DNA from: Ruegeria sp. HKCCD8929
Lineage (GTDB): Bacteria > Pseudomonadota > Alphaproteobacteria > Rhodobacterales > Rhodobacteraceae
Reading direction: 5' to 3'
NCBI RefSeq assembly: GCF_013031405.1
Contig: NZ_WPZY01000009.1
Location: 1-64,000 of the forward strand
Length of the DNA: 64,000 nt
This document shows positions 54,750 through 63,858 of the stretch, piece after piece. Positions within the stretch are counted from its first letter, which is position 1. Each line of letters opens with the position of its first letter. The notes below the pieces were generated by a model. It was given only the letters and a program-made list of their open reading frames with translations, was not told the DNA's origin and did not search any database. The position numbers and the translations under genes are program-made.

Positions 54750-55883
54750 ATGACCATCCATTGGTGCGGCACCGGCCTTTCGGCCATTCCCGGGTTGCGG
54801 CGGCTGATCGGGGCGGGTCATCCCGTCACCGTCTGGAACCGGACCGTCTCCAAGGCGCGCGACGAGGTCGGAGATCTGACCGACGACATCCACGCCTTTG
54901 ACATCGACGCGCTGGGCGCGGTGCTGGCCAAGGGCGATGTGATCGTGTCGATGCTGCCCGGGGACTGGCACGTGCCGTTGGCAGAACTGGCGATCTCAAA
55001 GGGCGCGAACTTCGTCTCCTCCTCCTACATCGCCCCCGAGATGCGCGCGCTGGACGAAACCGCACGCGAGGCCGGGGTGGCGCTGGTCAACGAGGTCGGG
55101 CTGGACCCGGGTATCGACCACCTGATGGCGCATGCGCTGGTGGCAGACTATCGCGCCTCGGACGCCTTCGACGCGGCCAACCACCTGAGTTTCATCTCTT
55201 ATTGCGGCGGCATCCCGAAACATCCCAACCCGTTTCGCTACAAGTTCAGCTGGTCGCCGCTGGGCGTGCTCAAGGCGCTGCGTTCGCCCTCGCGCTCGAT
55301 CCGCAACTACGCGCTTTTGGATGTGGCGCGGCCCTGGGACGCGATCTCCAGCTATGTCGCGCCGCTGCCCACGCCCGAGAGCTTCGAGGTCTACCCCAAC
55401 CGCGACTCGCTGCCCTTCATGGCGCAGTACCACTTCGAGGAGAACTGGCCGGTCCGGGAATTCGTCCGCGGCACCCTGCGTCTGAATGGCTGGGCGGAGG
55501 CGTGGGGCGGCGTGTTCAAAGAGGTCGAAACGCTGTCTGGTCCCGAGGGCGACGCGCGCCTCAAGGAGATGTCCGACCAGTTCTGGGCCGAAAACGCTTA
55601 TGACGAGGGCGAGCCGGACCGGGTGGTGTTGTGCGTGGGCCTCAAGGCCGAGAAGGATGGCGTCGCGGTCTGGGACAAGACCTATGTGATGGACGCCTGG
55701 GGCGACGCGCGCGGCACCGCGATGGCCCGTCTGGTTTCGGTGCCGGTGTCGCTGGCGGTCGAAGCGGTGCTGAACCGCGCCATCCCGGCGGGCGTGCATG
55801 CAGCCCCCAGCGATCCGAAGCTGGTCGAGGCTTGGATGGGTGAGATCGACAAACTGGCACAGCACCTGCAGGTGGTGGGGTAG
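54750..55883 (+). CDS. Saccharopine dehydrogenase (L-glutamate-forming type)
   Basis: A 377-residue saccharopine reductase/dehydrogenase of the LYS9 type. It splits saccharopine to glutamate and aminoadipate semialdehyde. The Rossmann start is IHWCGTGLSAIPGLRRLIGA, then DVIVSMLPGDWHVPLAELAI, NEVGLDPGIDHLMAHALVAD and FISYCGGIPKHPNPFRYKFS. It follows the previous gene by 3 bp. Together the two genes are the split equivalent of plant bifunctional LKR/SDH. A semialdehyde dehydrogenase is not present in the window. Confidence 0.92.
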   Translation: MTIHWCGTGLSAIPGLRRLIGAGHPVTVWNRTVSKARDEVGDLTDDIHAFDIDALGAVLAKGDVIVSMLPGDWHVPLAELAISKGANFVSSSYIAPEMRALDETAREAGVALVNEVGLDPGIDHLMAHALVADYRASDAFDAANHLSFISYCGGIPKHPNPFRYKFSWSPLGVLKALRSPSRSIRNYALLDVARPWDAISSYVAPLPTPESFEVYPNRDSLPFMAQYHFEENWPVREFVRGTLRLNGWAEAWGGVFKEVETLSGPEGDARLKEMSDQFWAENAYDEGEPDRVVLCVGLKAEKDGVAVWDKTYVMDAWGDARGTAMARLVSVPVSLAVEAVLNRAIPAGVHAAPSDPKLVEAWMGEIDKLAQHLQVVG

Positions 55884-55939
55884 CCTGAGCCCCTGCGGCC
55901 TTTGGCTGATCCTGGCCCGGGGAAACTGTCACCGCAGGG

Positions 55940-58048
55940 CTATGCTGTCTGCCCGCACCATTTCTCAACGATGTCGTGGAGCGGCTGCAGATGATCCTGA
56001 TACCGGCGCCATTTCTCGATTGAGCCCCGGTACACGGGCTGGCGCACCTGGGACAAGCTGGCGGTGCGGACCCGTCGGCGTGATTTGTGAAAGTCCAGAC
56101 ACCGCTCATCCCAGTCCAGCCCGCAATATTGCAGCAGGTTCCTGGCCTCCTGCTCGGTATCGGCCACCAACGCCTCGTATTGCAGCTCGTGGAATGCGGT
56201 TGGGGGCAGAACACGCCTCCAGTGCTGCATCAGCCGGCGATAACCGTCATAGGCCCGCCCCAACTCCTCCAGATCATAGCTATGATGCTGGCTGCGTTCG
56301 AACAGCCGGGTAAAACAGGACAGGCAGGTGTCCATCGGGTGCCGCTGGATATGGACAATCCGGGCATTCGGCAGCAACGCGTGGATCAGTCCCACCATGT
56401 GAAAATTCGCGGGCATCTTGTCGGTGATCATGGCCGCATCCGGCGCGTGCGCCGTCAACCGGTCCACATAGTCCCGCGCGAGGGCAGAGAGTGCCTCGTC
56501 GGACAATGCCTTCAGGGTCTCGGGGAACTGCTTGGATTTGCCCTGAGCGTCGAAGCCGAAAATCCGCTGCAGGTCGTTCAGTTCACCCGCGCCGTGAACC
56601 TGCGGGTGGCTGGCGAGGATGGATTCGGTCAGGGTTGTGCCCGACCGGGGCATTCCCAGCACGAAGATCGGTTTCGCCGATGGCAGGGCCGCCGACCGCA
56701 AATGATCAATGAACTCCGGCGTAAATGTCTGAATGATCTGATCGACGTGCCGGTCATACAGGTCCGCGTCATAGCTCAGCAGCGACCGCTTGACCCTCGC
56801 CCCCATCGCGTATTGCCCGAACGCGTCGTCATGCCGGCCGAGGGCGTCGTAGCATTCTCCGAGTGCGAAGTGGAACGAGGCCCGTTTCTGAGGTGCCATG
56901 TTCTCGGAACGCGGCAGGTTCGCCTCAAGCGCGGCCAGCAACGGATCGTCCGGTGTTTTCACCTTGTCGAGCCGGCAGAGCGCCATCGTCGGGGACAGAT
57001 CGTCCAGGTCCAGATCACGCGCCTGTTCGAACGCATCCCGCGCCGAGGCCATGTCGCCCATTTCCATGAGCAGGTGACCGCGCCCCATGATGCTGGCGGA
57101 AAAGGCGGGATCGATGGCCAGCGCCTTGTCATAAGCATCAAGGGCCAGTTTCTCGTCCGACAGATTGCTGTGGCACAGCCCCATCTGGTGCAGGCAAAGC
57201 GCGCTGTCCGGCTCGATCTCCACGGCCTTGCGCGCCGCGGCAAGGGCGAGGTCGGGATGGTTCTTTTCCAGCATCACCTGCGACAGCCCCACATGAGACT
57301 GGGCCAGTGCCGGGTTGATTTCGATCGACCGGCGGAACGACGTCTCGGCGGCATCGAGCCGGGCATACATCAGGTGAATGCGCCCCTGGTTGCGATGCGC
57401 TTCGGCGTTGTCGGGGGCCTTGGACAGCAGCCGTGACAGCTCGGTCTGGGCGAGATCGAGCTGCTCGTCCTCGATGAGGACCGTCACGAGATTGTTGTGC
57501 GTTTCAGCATTGTCCGGCGCCAGTTCGAGGACGCGGCGATAATACGTGATGGCCAGCGGGCGGTTCTTTTCATCCCGTGCCATGCTGCCCAGATTGTTGA
57601 GGGACGAAATGTGACCGGGGGCAAGCTGCAGAGCGCGCTCATGCAGGTCTTTAGAAAGGTCGAACTCTCCACAATCGTAATAGGCCAGCGCCAGATTGGC
57701 GAGCGCCGGGGCCGAGTTGGGTGCGGCCGCAACGGCACGCTTTCCCAGTTCGATCGCCTCCTGCCGGTGACCGGCGGATCGCATGATCTCAACCGCATTG
57801 GCCAACAGCGCCGCGTTTTTCGGGGCAAGGTCCAGCGCGCGGCGCAGATGGGAAAGCGATTGCTGCATCTGCCCCTGCCGAAACCGCGCAAGGCCGATCA
57901 GATGCAGCGCCTCGACATGTTCGGGAAGGCTCGCCAGAATCCGGTCGCAGAGATAGGCGCAGGCCTCAAGCTCTCCAGCCTGAAAGTTCTGCCGGGCCAT
58001 CGCTATCGCCTGATCGGCGCTGAGTGTCTGAGTGGTTTGGGTCTGCAT
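55940..58048 (-). CDS. TPR-repeat sulfotransferase
   Basis: A 702-residue fusion. Residues about 1-440 form ten or more tetratricopeptide repeats (for example ALLANAVEIMRSAGHRQEAI and PALANLALAYYDCGEFDLSK). From about residue 460 there is a PAPS-dependent sulfotransferase domain with the 5'-phosphosulfate loop FVLGMPRSGTTLTESILASH. The 3'-phosphate-binding region is ARIVHIQRHPMDTCLSCFTR. The catalytic base and acceptor cannot be assigned by eye. Such proteins may sulfate tyrosines or glycans. It is monocistronic and leftward. Confidence 0.9.
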   Translation of the reverse strand: MQTQTTQTLSADQAIAMARQNFQAGELEACAYLCDRILASLPEHVEALHLIGLARFRQGQMQQSLSHLRRALDLAPKNAALLANAVEIMRSAGHRQEAIELGKRAVAAAPNSAPALANLALAYYDCGEFDLSKDLHERALQLAPGHISSLNNLGSMARDEKNRPLAITYYRRVLELAPDNAETHNNLVTVLIEDEQLDLAQTELSRLLSKAPDNAEAHRNQGRIHLMYARLDAAETSFRRSIEINPALAQSHVGLSQVMLEKNHPDLALAAARKAVEIEPDSALCLHQMGLCHSNLSDEKLALDAYDKALAIDPAFSASIMGRGHLLMEMGDMASARDAFEQARDLDLDDLSPTMALCRLDKVKTPDDPLLAALEANLPRSENMAPQKRASFHFALGECYDALGRHDDAFGQYAMGARVKRSLLSYDADLYDRHVDQIIQTFTPEFIDHLRSAALPSAKPIFVLGMPRSGTTLTESILASHPQVHGAGELNDLQRIFGFDAQGKSKQFPETLKALSDEALSALARDYVDRLTAHAPDAAMITDKMPANFHMVGLIHALLPNARIVHIQRHPMDTCLSCFTRLFERSQHHSYDLEELGRAYDGYRRLMQHWRRVLPPTAFHELQYEALVADTEQEARNLLQYCGLDWDERCLDFHKSRRRVRTASLSQVRQPVYRGSIEKWRRYQDHLQPLHDIVEKWCGQTA

Positions 58049-58286
58049 GCGCGGGCTTCTTCCTGAGATCTGCCACTTGTTAGTCTCAACCCAGTCACCC
58101 GGCAACTAAACATAAGTTGGACGTGGCGGCGCGGGGCCGGTTTTTGATGCCGAGATGCCGGTTTTCGGGCTGGATGGCCCCCGGGCCGGAACCGTTCCGT
58201 GAGTCGCAGCGTTCCGGGTTGTGATTCGAGTGCCGAATGCAATAAGCAGCCGCCCGACAGAACTCAGCAAACTCGGGAACCCATCC

Positions 58287-58787
58287 ATGCCGTCCAAAAG
58301 CCGCCTTACAATCATATTCTTCGCCGCCCTGTTTTGCGCCTGCATCATGCTGTTTGAGGATATTGGCGAGGCCATGGGGGTGGCGTGGATCGACGAATGG
58401 GACGAGATCCACGTGTGGGAGGTTCTGATCATGCTGTCCCTATTCGGGGCCATCATCATGCTGGGCCTCGAAATCCTGAAAATGCGCCGCTATCAGGACA
58501 CGCTTGAGGACAAGGTGGCCCGGGCCTCGGGCGCGTTCGAAGAGTTGCTGAACGCCTATTTCGACAAATGGGCCTTTTCGACCGCCGAGCGCGAGATCAC
58601 GCGCCTTTTGATCAAGGGATGCTCGACCGCCGAGATGGCAGAGATTCGCAACGCCAAGGAAGGCACCATCAAGGCGCAGACCAGTTCGATTTACAAGAAA
58701 TCCGGCTATGCGGGTAAGGCGCAACTGCTCAGCGCGTTCCTCGAAGACCTGACCGATGGCGGATCGGTTGCCAGCTCGTCACGATGA
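58287..58787 (+). CDS. Membrane-anchored LuxR-type regulator
   Basis: A 166-residue protein with two N-terminal membrane segments (LTIIFFAALFCACIMLFEDI and VWEVLIMLSLFGAIIMLGLE). A coiled stretch follows, then a LuxR/GerE helix-turn-helix (about residues 95-155): FSTAEREITRLLIKGCSTAE, then KEGTIKAQTSSIYKKSGYAG. It has no receiver or autoinducer-binding domain. The ATG at 58287 gives a compact membrane start. It lies about 265 bp upstream of the autotransporter gene in the same direction and may regulate it. Confidence 0.85.
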   Translation: MPSKSRLTIIFFAALFCACIMLFEDIGEAMGVAWIDEWDEIHVWEVLIMLSLFGAIIMLGLEILKMRRYQDTLEDKVARASGAFEELLNAYFDKWAFSTAEREITRLLIKGCSTAEMAEIRNAKEGTIKAQTSSIYKKSGYAGKAQLLSAFLEDLTDGGSVASSSR

Positions 58788-59052
58788 GGTTCCGGGATGC
58801 GCCCCCGTGTCACGATGAGACGTCCAGGGCCCCACCCTGAGACTTCTGACGCCGGGTCACCTAAACTATTGCCAATTAGGGCATAAACCAAAGTCATAAC
58901 GGGCCATATTGGCCTCAATTACGCCTCTTTTACCCCTATACCGAGGTTTTCGGGTGTGCCACGAAACGGCGCAAAATGCACCAGAACGGGTGACCCTAAG
59001 GAAACAAACCCGAAGGTGCTGGGAACGGAAACTCAGGCCAGAAGAGGCAGGA

Positions 59053-62000
59053 ATGAATCTGACAGAGCAACGAAAACGCGCCCTGGCGCGCGGGGGGCGT
59101 TTGACCAAGTGGAAAGGCAAGGTAGCGAGTATCGCGCCCTCGGTTTTTTTGTGTTCGGTGTCCGTACTGGCGATCTCTGCCGGTGAGGTCCGGTCGGACG
59201 TGATCGACTCGGCGCAAACCAGCGCCTTCGTCAGTTCCGATGACGTGGATCACACGATTACCGCATCGGGTTCGATCAATGTCGATCCGCTCACCACGTC
59301 CGGACTGGTCGTAATCAATGTCAGCGAATATTCCAGCACGCTGGAAAACGCGGGTCAGCTGATCTCGGACGGGGGGCTGGTCCGCAACCGTGCCGGGATC
59401 CACATCAACGGAGACGTTTCGGGCGCGGTGGTGAACTCCAACCTGATTACCCTGGGCGAAACCAACGGAGACAGCGCGGATCTCAGGGGTATCGACGTGG
59501 CCGGAACGGTCTCGGGCACGGTCGAAAACACCGGCACCATCCGTATCGCCAACTCTGCCCTGACCTTCGGCACGGCGGTCGGCATCGCGGCGGATAACAT
59601 CGCCGGAGATGTGTCGAACAGCGGCACAATCGATCTGCTGGTCGAGACAAGCACTCAGGCCGACGCAAACGGCATTCAGGCCAACACCGTGGACGGGTCC
59701 GTCAGCAACAGCGGCGCCATCACCATCACCGTTGCAGGCGACGGGTCGCGCGGCGCTGCAAATGGTATCGTTCTGGATACGGTCAACGGAAGTCTGGAAA
59801 ACTCCGGTCAGATCACGGTCGACGCGTGGGGCGGGTCCAGAGCCGGTGCCGACGGTATCGGGATCGGTACCCTGAACGGCACTCTGGTCAATTCCGGCAA
59901 TATCTCGGTCTCCGGCAACGCGACCTCGAATGCGAATGGCGACGCCCTCGAGGTGCTTCGTATCAGTGGAAGTCTGGAGAACAGCGGCAACCTTACGGTG
60001 TCAATGACCGGCAGCGACTCAGGCGCCGCTTTCTTCGACATCATCGAGTCGCTGGACGTGAGCGGCAGTGTTCTGAACACCGGCACCCTCATCGGCGCGG
60101 CGACGGCGGGTCGGGCATCCGTTGACGGGATCGACGCCGGGGACATCAGCGAAACCGGCAGTTTCGAGAATGCCGGCGCGATCACGGTCGAGGCGACGGC
60201 CACGACATCCAGCGCCTATGCCGACGCGCTGGATTTCTCGACCATCGACGGATCGGTGACAAACAGCGGAACCCTGTCAGCGGTCGCAAGTGGCGTCACC
60301 TCGGCCCGGGCCAGAGGGATCGAGGCCAACGACATCAACGGCACCTTGTCGAACGGCGGTGCCGTCACCGTACAGGCCGATGCGTCCAGCGGGTCGGTAC
60401 GGGCGCAGGGGATCGAGGTATCCGATATCGACGGTCAGCTCAGCAATACCGGGACGCTGACCGTGTCCGCCACGGCAACCTCTCAGGCATTGTCTCAGGG
60501 GATTTCGGCGCACAAGGTTTCCGGCACGCTCAACAACAGCGGCTCGATGTCCGTCGTTGCCAATGGGTCCACCGCGACCGCCGAAGGGATCGACGTCTTT
60601 GACGTCACCGGCACCGTAAGCAACAGCGGGACACTGACGGTGCAGGCGGTTGGCGATTATTCCGCCTCTGCAACCGGCCTCGATGCCCAGGATATCGGCG
60701 GTCAGTTCTCGAACACCGGGATGATCTCGGCCACCGCGCAGGGTTCTTCGGCCTTTGCCGAGGGCATCGACATGAGCACAGTCACAGGCACCGTGACCAA
60801 CAGCGGCGATGTGACGGTATCGGCTACCGGCGTCTCATCCGCACATGCAAACGGCATGGATATCCGCGATGTCGACGGGCAGGTCACCAATTCAGGCGCC
60901 ATCACGGTGGCCGTCGAGGGTGAGTTTGCGCGTGGCGACGGGATCGAGGTGGATGATATCACCGGGTCCTTTGTCAACGCCGGCACGCTGACCGTGCAGG
61001 CCACCGGCGCCTCAACCGCCAACGCAACCGGCATCGAAGCCGACGCCATCGGCGGCAGCTTTTCGAACTCAGGCGATATCGTGACGTCTGCCAGCACCGC
61101 AGGCGGCAGCTCGGTCTCGGCCTATGGCATTGAGACCGACAATGTCGAGGCCGGCGGAACCCTGACGAACTCTGGGGCGATAACGGTTCTGGTGCAGGGC
61201 GACAGCGCGCTTTACGCGGACGGACATGGTTTCACGCAAGGCCACATCGACGGCACGCTGACTAATACCGGGGACATCGCGGTCTCGGTGAGCGGCAGCC
61301 GGGGTGAAGAGGCGATGGCCTTCGGTATCGATGCGGGCGACATCGGCACCGACGGGCAGTTTTCCAACGCGGGTGCCATCAATGTTGCGCTGGCCGCGAC
61401 CGATGTCACCGATGCAAGCGCCTTTGGCATCGACGTTTCCCATATCGAAGGAACGTTTGAGAACAGCGGGGATATCGCTGTCCAGCTTGAGCACAACGGC
61501 GGCCTGTCGGCCGCTGCGCTTGGAATGGAGCCCAACGATATTCTGGCGGATGCCACGTTCCTGAATTCCGGCGCGATCTCAGTCTCGGCCGCCGCAACAG
61601 ACGTCTCGGACCTGTTTGCGCTTGGCATCGCCGCGTCGGACGTGGACGGCATGTTGGAGAATGCAGGCGACATCTCGGTCTCGGCCACGGGCGATCAATC
61701 CGTGCGCGCCTATGGCCTGGGCGCCGGAACGCTGTCATCCGACGGGGTGCTGACCCATAGCGGCTCGATCACGGTTTCGGCCCAGGGCACCGACGTTGAG
61801 GCCTATGGCCTCTACGTGGATACCGCCCAAGGCACGATCAACGTGACCGGAGACATCTCCGTCACGTCGTCCGGCGACGCCTATGCGGTGTTTCTGGGGG
61901 ACGGTGGCGGCACGCTGAACATCGAGACCTCGGCAGATATCGACGGTACGATCCGTGTGAGCGATCACGACGTGAACCTGAAGAACGTGGGCGAAAGACG

Positions 62001-63069
62001 CGTCTACCGGTTCCAGGATGACGACACCGCAAACGGGACCTTCACCACCGAGGTGACCTCCGCCACCCAGGGGTGGTTCGTGGGTGACGAAGGCGGAAGC
62101 GCACCGGTCTATGCGACATTCGACACCGACAACGTTCAGCCCAACAGCAATCAGGCCTTCGAGATCGCCGGGCTGTCCTACACGCTTGGGCAGCAACTCA
62201 ATCGCGCCTCGGGCGACGGTGTCGGGGGTGGGGATTTCATCCTCAGCACCAGCGGCAGCGGCCCGATCGAAGGCTTCCGGCCTTACGTCCTGATCTCTGG
62301 CAGCCGGAGCGATCGTGACGGCAACAGCAGCGCCCCCGCGCTCTCGTCCAACATGTGGAGCGTCAGTGCCGGGCTGACACGCGATCTGGGCACCGGGCTG
62401 AGATACGGGTTCGGGGCCAGCTATCTGGAAAACGACGGCACATTCGGGGCCAGCTCCTTCGAGACCTCGGGGGCCTACCTCAGCGCCATCGTCGCCCAGA
62501 ACTTCGGTTTTGCGGATGTGAGTTTCGGGCTGGGCTACGGCAATCTGGACCACAGCGAAACGCGCACGATCATCGGTGCGTCCGATGCCAACGCGGACTA
62601 TTCCAGCGACATGTTCACCGCCCTTGTCGCGGCTGAGCGCGAGCTGGCCCTGACGAACGGAATGACCCTGACCCCGCGGGCAAGCTTCCTCTATGGCGAG
62701 CAGAACCTGGATGGGTACACCGAGACGGGATCCGTGACGAACGCCACCGTGGGCGACCGCAAAATCACCTTCAACGAAACCCGGATCGGAGGCGCGTTTG
62801 CCACCCCGGCCGCAGGCGGAACATTCTCGGCCTCGCTGGCGGCGGTGCATCAGGACGCCGACGCGCCCTCGGCCATCGACGTCGTGATCTTCGGCAACAG
62901 CGCGACCCTGGCGTCCGGTGGCAGCGGCTCGGATACGTTCGGCGAACTGGGGCTCAGCTATGAAAAGACCTTTGATCATGGCGGCCTTTTGCTGTTGGAG
63001 GCGAAATCCACGCTGGGCGCGGACGTATCGACGCAAGGCGTCTGGGCCTCTTACGAGTGGGGGTTCTGA
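59053..63069 (+). CDS. Large repetitive autotransporter
   Basis: A 1338-residue type V secretion protein. It has an extended signal (SIAPSVFLCSVSVLAISAGE, residues about 28-47) and a passenger of about 28 imperfect repeats at residues about 97-935. Each repeat is roughly 30 residues around N-S/T-G-x-I/L-T/S-V followed by A-x-G-I-x-x-x-D-I-x-G, indicating a beta-helix. A linker and a C-terminal 12-strand autotransporter barrel follow (about 1074-1338), beginning FRPYVLISGSR and ending ASYEWGF with terminal Phe. AGGCAGGA precedes the ATG. Probable adhesin or surface protein. Confidence 0.92.
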   Translation: MNLTEQRKRALARGGRLTKWKGKVASIAPSVFLCSVSVLAISAGEVRSDVIDSAQTSAFVSSDDVDHTITASGSINVDPLTTSGLVVINVSEYSSTLENAGQLISDGGLVRNRAGIHINGDVSGAVVNSNLITLGETNGDSADLRGIDVAGTVSGTVENTGTIRIANSALTFGTAVGIAADNIAGDVSNSGTIDLLVETSTQADANGIQANTVDGSVSNSGAITITVAGDGSRGAANGIVLDTVNGSLENSGQITVDAWGGSRAGADGIGIGTLNGTLVNSGNISVSGNATSNANGDALEVLRISGSLENSGNLTVSMTGSDSGAAFFDIIESLDVSGSVLNTGTLIGAATAGRASVDGIDAGDISETGSFENAGAITVEATATTSSAYADALDFSTIDGSVTNSGTLSAVASGVTSARARGIEANDINGTLSNGGAVTVQADASSGSVRAQGIEVSDIDGQLSNTGTLTVSATATSQALSQGISAHKVSGTLNNSGSMSVVANGSTATAEGIDVFDVTGTVSNSGTLTVQAVGDYSASATGLDAQDIGGQFSNTGMISATAQGSSAFAEGIDMSTVTGTVTNSGDVTVSATGVSSAHANGMDIRDVDGQVTNSGAITVAVEGEFARGDGIEVDDITGSFVNAGTLTVQATGASTANATGIEADAIGGSFSNSGDIVTSASTAGGSSVSAYGIETDNVEAGGTLTNSGAITVLVQGDSALYADGHGFTQGHIDGTLTNTGDIAVSVSGSRGEEAMAFGIDAGDIGTDGQFSNAGAINVALAATDVTDASAFGIDVSHIEGTFENSGDIAVQLEHNGGLSAAALGMEPNDILADATFLNSGAISVSAAATDVSDLFALGIAASDVDGMLENAGDISVSATGDQSVRAYGLGAGTLSSDGVLTHSGSITVSAQGTDVEAYGLYVDTAQGTINVTGDISVTSSGDAYAVFLGDGGGTLNIETSADIDGTIRVSDHDVNLKNVGERRVYRFQDDDTANGTFTTEVTSATQGWFVGDEGGSAPVYATFDTDNVQPNSNQAFEIAGLSYTLGQQLNRASGDGVGGGDFILSTSGSGPIEGFRPYVLISGSRSDRDGNSSAPALSSNMWSVSAGLTRDLGTGLRYGFGASYLENDGTFGASSFETSGAYLSAIVAQNFGFADVSFGLGYGNLDHSETRTIIGASDANADYSSDMFTALVAAERELALTNGMTLTPRASFLYGEQNLDGYTETGSVTNATVGDRKITFNETRIGGAFATPAAGGTFSASLAAVHQDADAPSAIDVVIFGNSATLASGGSGSDTFGELGLSYEKTFDHGGLLLLEAKSTLGADVSTQGVWASYEWGF

Positions 63070-63165
63070 AGCCTGCAGGCGATCCCTGAACCGCGCCTGC
63101 CCCTGGCAGCGCGGTCAGGGAGACGGGCCGATTCTGCTTCTGAGCGGATGCAGCTCTCAACAAAC

Positions 63166-63196
63166 AAGGCGCCCTGGACTCCGGCCAGGGCGCCTT
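63166..63196 (+). terminator. Hairpin downstream of the autotransporter
   Basis: AAGGCGCCCTGG (63166-63177) and CCAGGGCGCCTT (63185-63196) form a perfect 12-bp stem with a 7-base loop about 100 bp after the stop. There is no long T-run, but it is the only strong stem in the gap. Confidence 0.7.
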
Positions 63197-63337
63197 ATGC
63201 GTTGAACGACACTGTCGTGGCGTATTTCCCGAACGGGCAGTGAAGCAGCAGGTCGGATGGGATGGATAGGGCGCAATCTGGCGATGTGATATCCTCTCCC
63301 CGTCAACCCCAGTGTCAATTTCCAACCGCCCGGCCCG

Positions 63338-63805
63338 ATGCCGAACCAAGCCGCAATCGTGTTTCCAATCCTCGTTATGCTGTCCTCGCAGCCAACTCAG
63401 GCGGAGGCGATTGATCCCTGTGCGCTCCTCACCCTGCAAGACGCCGAGCAGCACTTGGGAGCTGCCGTCGACGGGCCGCTGAACACGCCGGACAGCTATT
63501 GTGGATACTCCAATGCAGCTTACCAATCGGTCGCGGTCAGCATTGAGAACGCCAGCGCCTATGCCGACGGCAACGCACAGGATCTGGCGGACAAGCTGAA
63601 CGAGATACAGCGCGCCAGCAGCTTCACCGCGGATTTCCCGCCCTGGCAAGTGGTGGATATCCAAGGGTATCTGGCCGTGGGTCAGGAGCTGTCAAACATG
63701 GCGTCCGTTCGGGTCGTGCACGGCGAGGTGGGTCTGCTGGTGGTCGCGCCAACTCTGGACGTCGCGATTGAGTTGGCGCGGGAACTGGCATCCCGGGTGC
63801 CATAA
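63338..63805 (+). CDS. Small secreted protein of unknown function
   Basis: A 155-residue protein with a signal peptide (MPNQAAIVFPILVMLSSQPT, cleaved near QAEA). The mature part begins AIDPCALLTLQDAEQHLGAA and has a second Cys in DSYCGYSNAAYQSVAVSIEN. The pattern Pro-Cys-x-Leu-Leu with a later Cys recalls DUF3558-like lipoprotein domains, but the resemblance is loose. The C-terminal half (MASVRVVHGEVGLLVVAPTL) completes an alpha/beta fold. It stands between the autotransporter and rtcR. Confidence 0.7.
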   Translation: MPNQAAIVFPILVMLSSQPTQAEAIDPCALLTLQDAEQHLGAAVDGPLNTPDSYCGYSNAAYQSVAVSIENASAYADGNAQDLADKLNEIQRASSFTADFPPWQVVDIQGYLAVGQELSNMASVRVVHGEVGLLVVAPTLDVAIELARELASRVP

Positions 63806-63858
63806 ATCCTGCCTGTTTGTTTGGATCACATCCGGTGAGCATGCCCCTCATGCCACCC

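Noticed and set aside
59340..61860. Regular repeats read as a CRISPR or tandem DNA array
   Set aside because: They are in-frame protein repeats of an autotransporter passenger; DNA repeats are imperfect and spacing varies.
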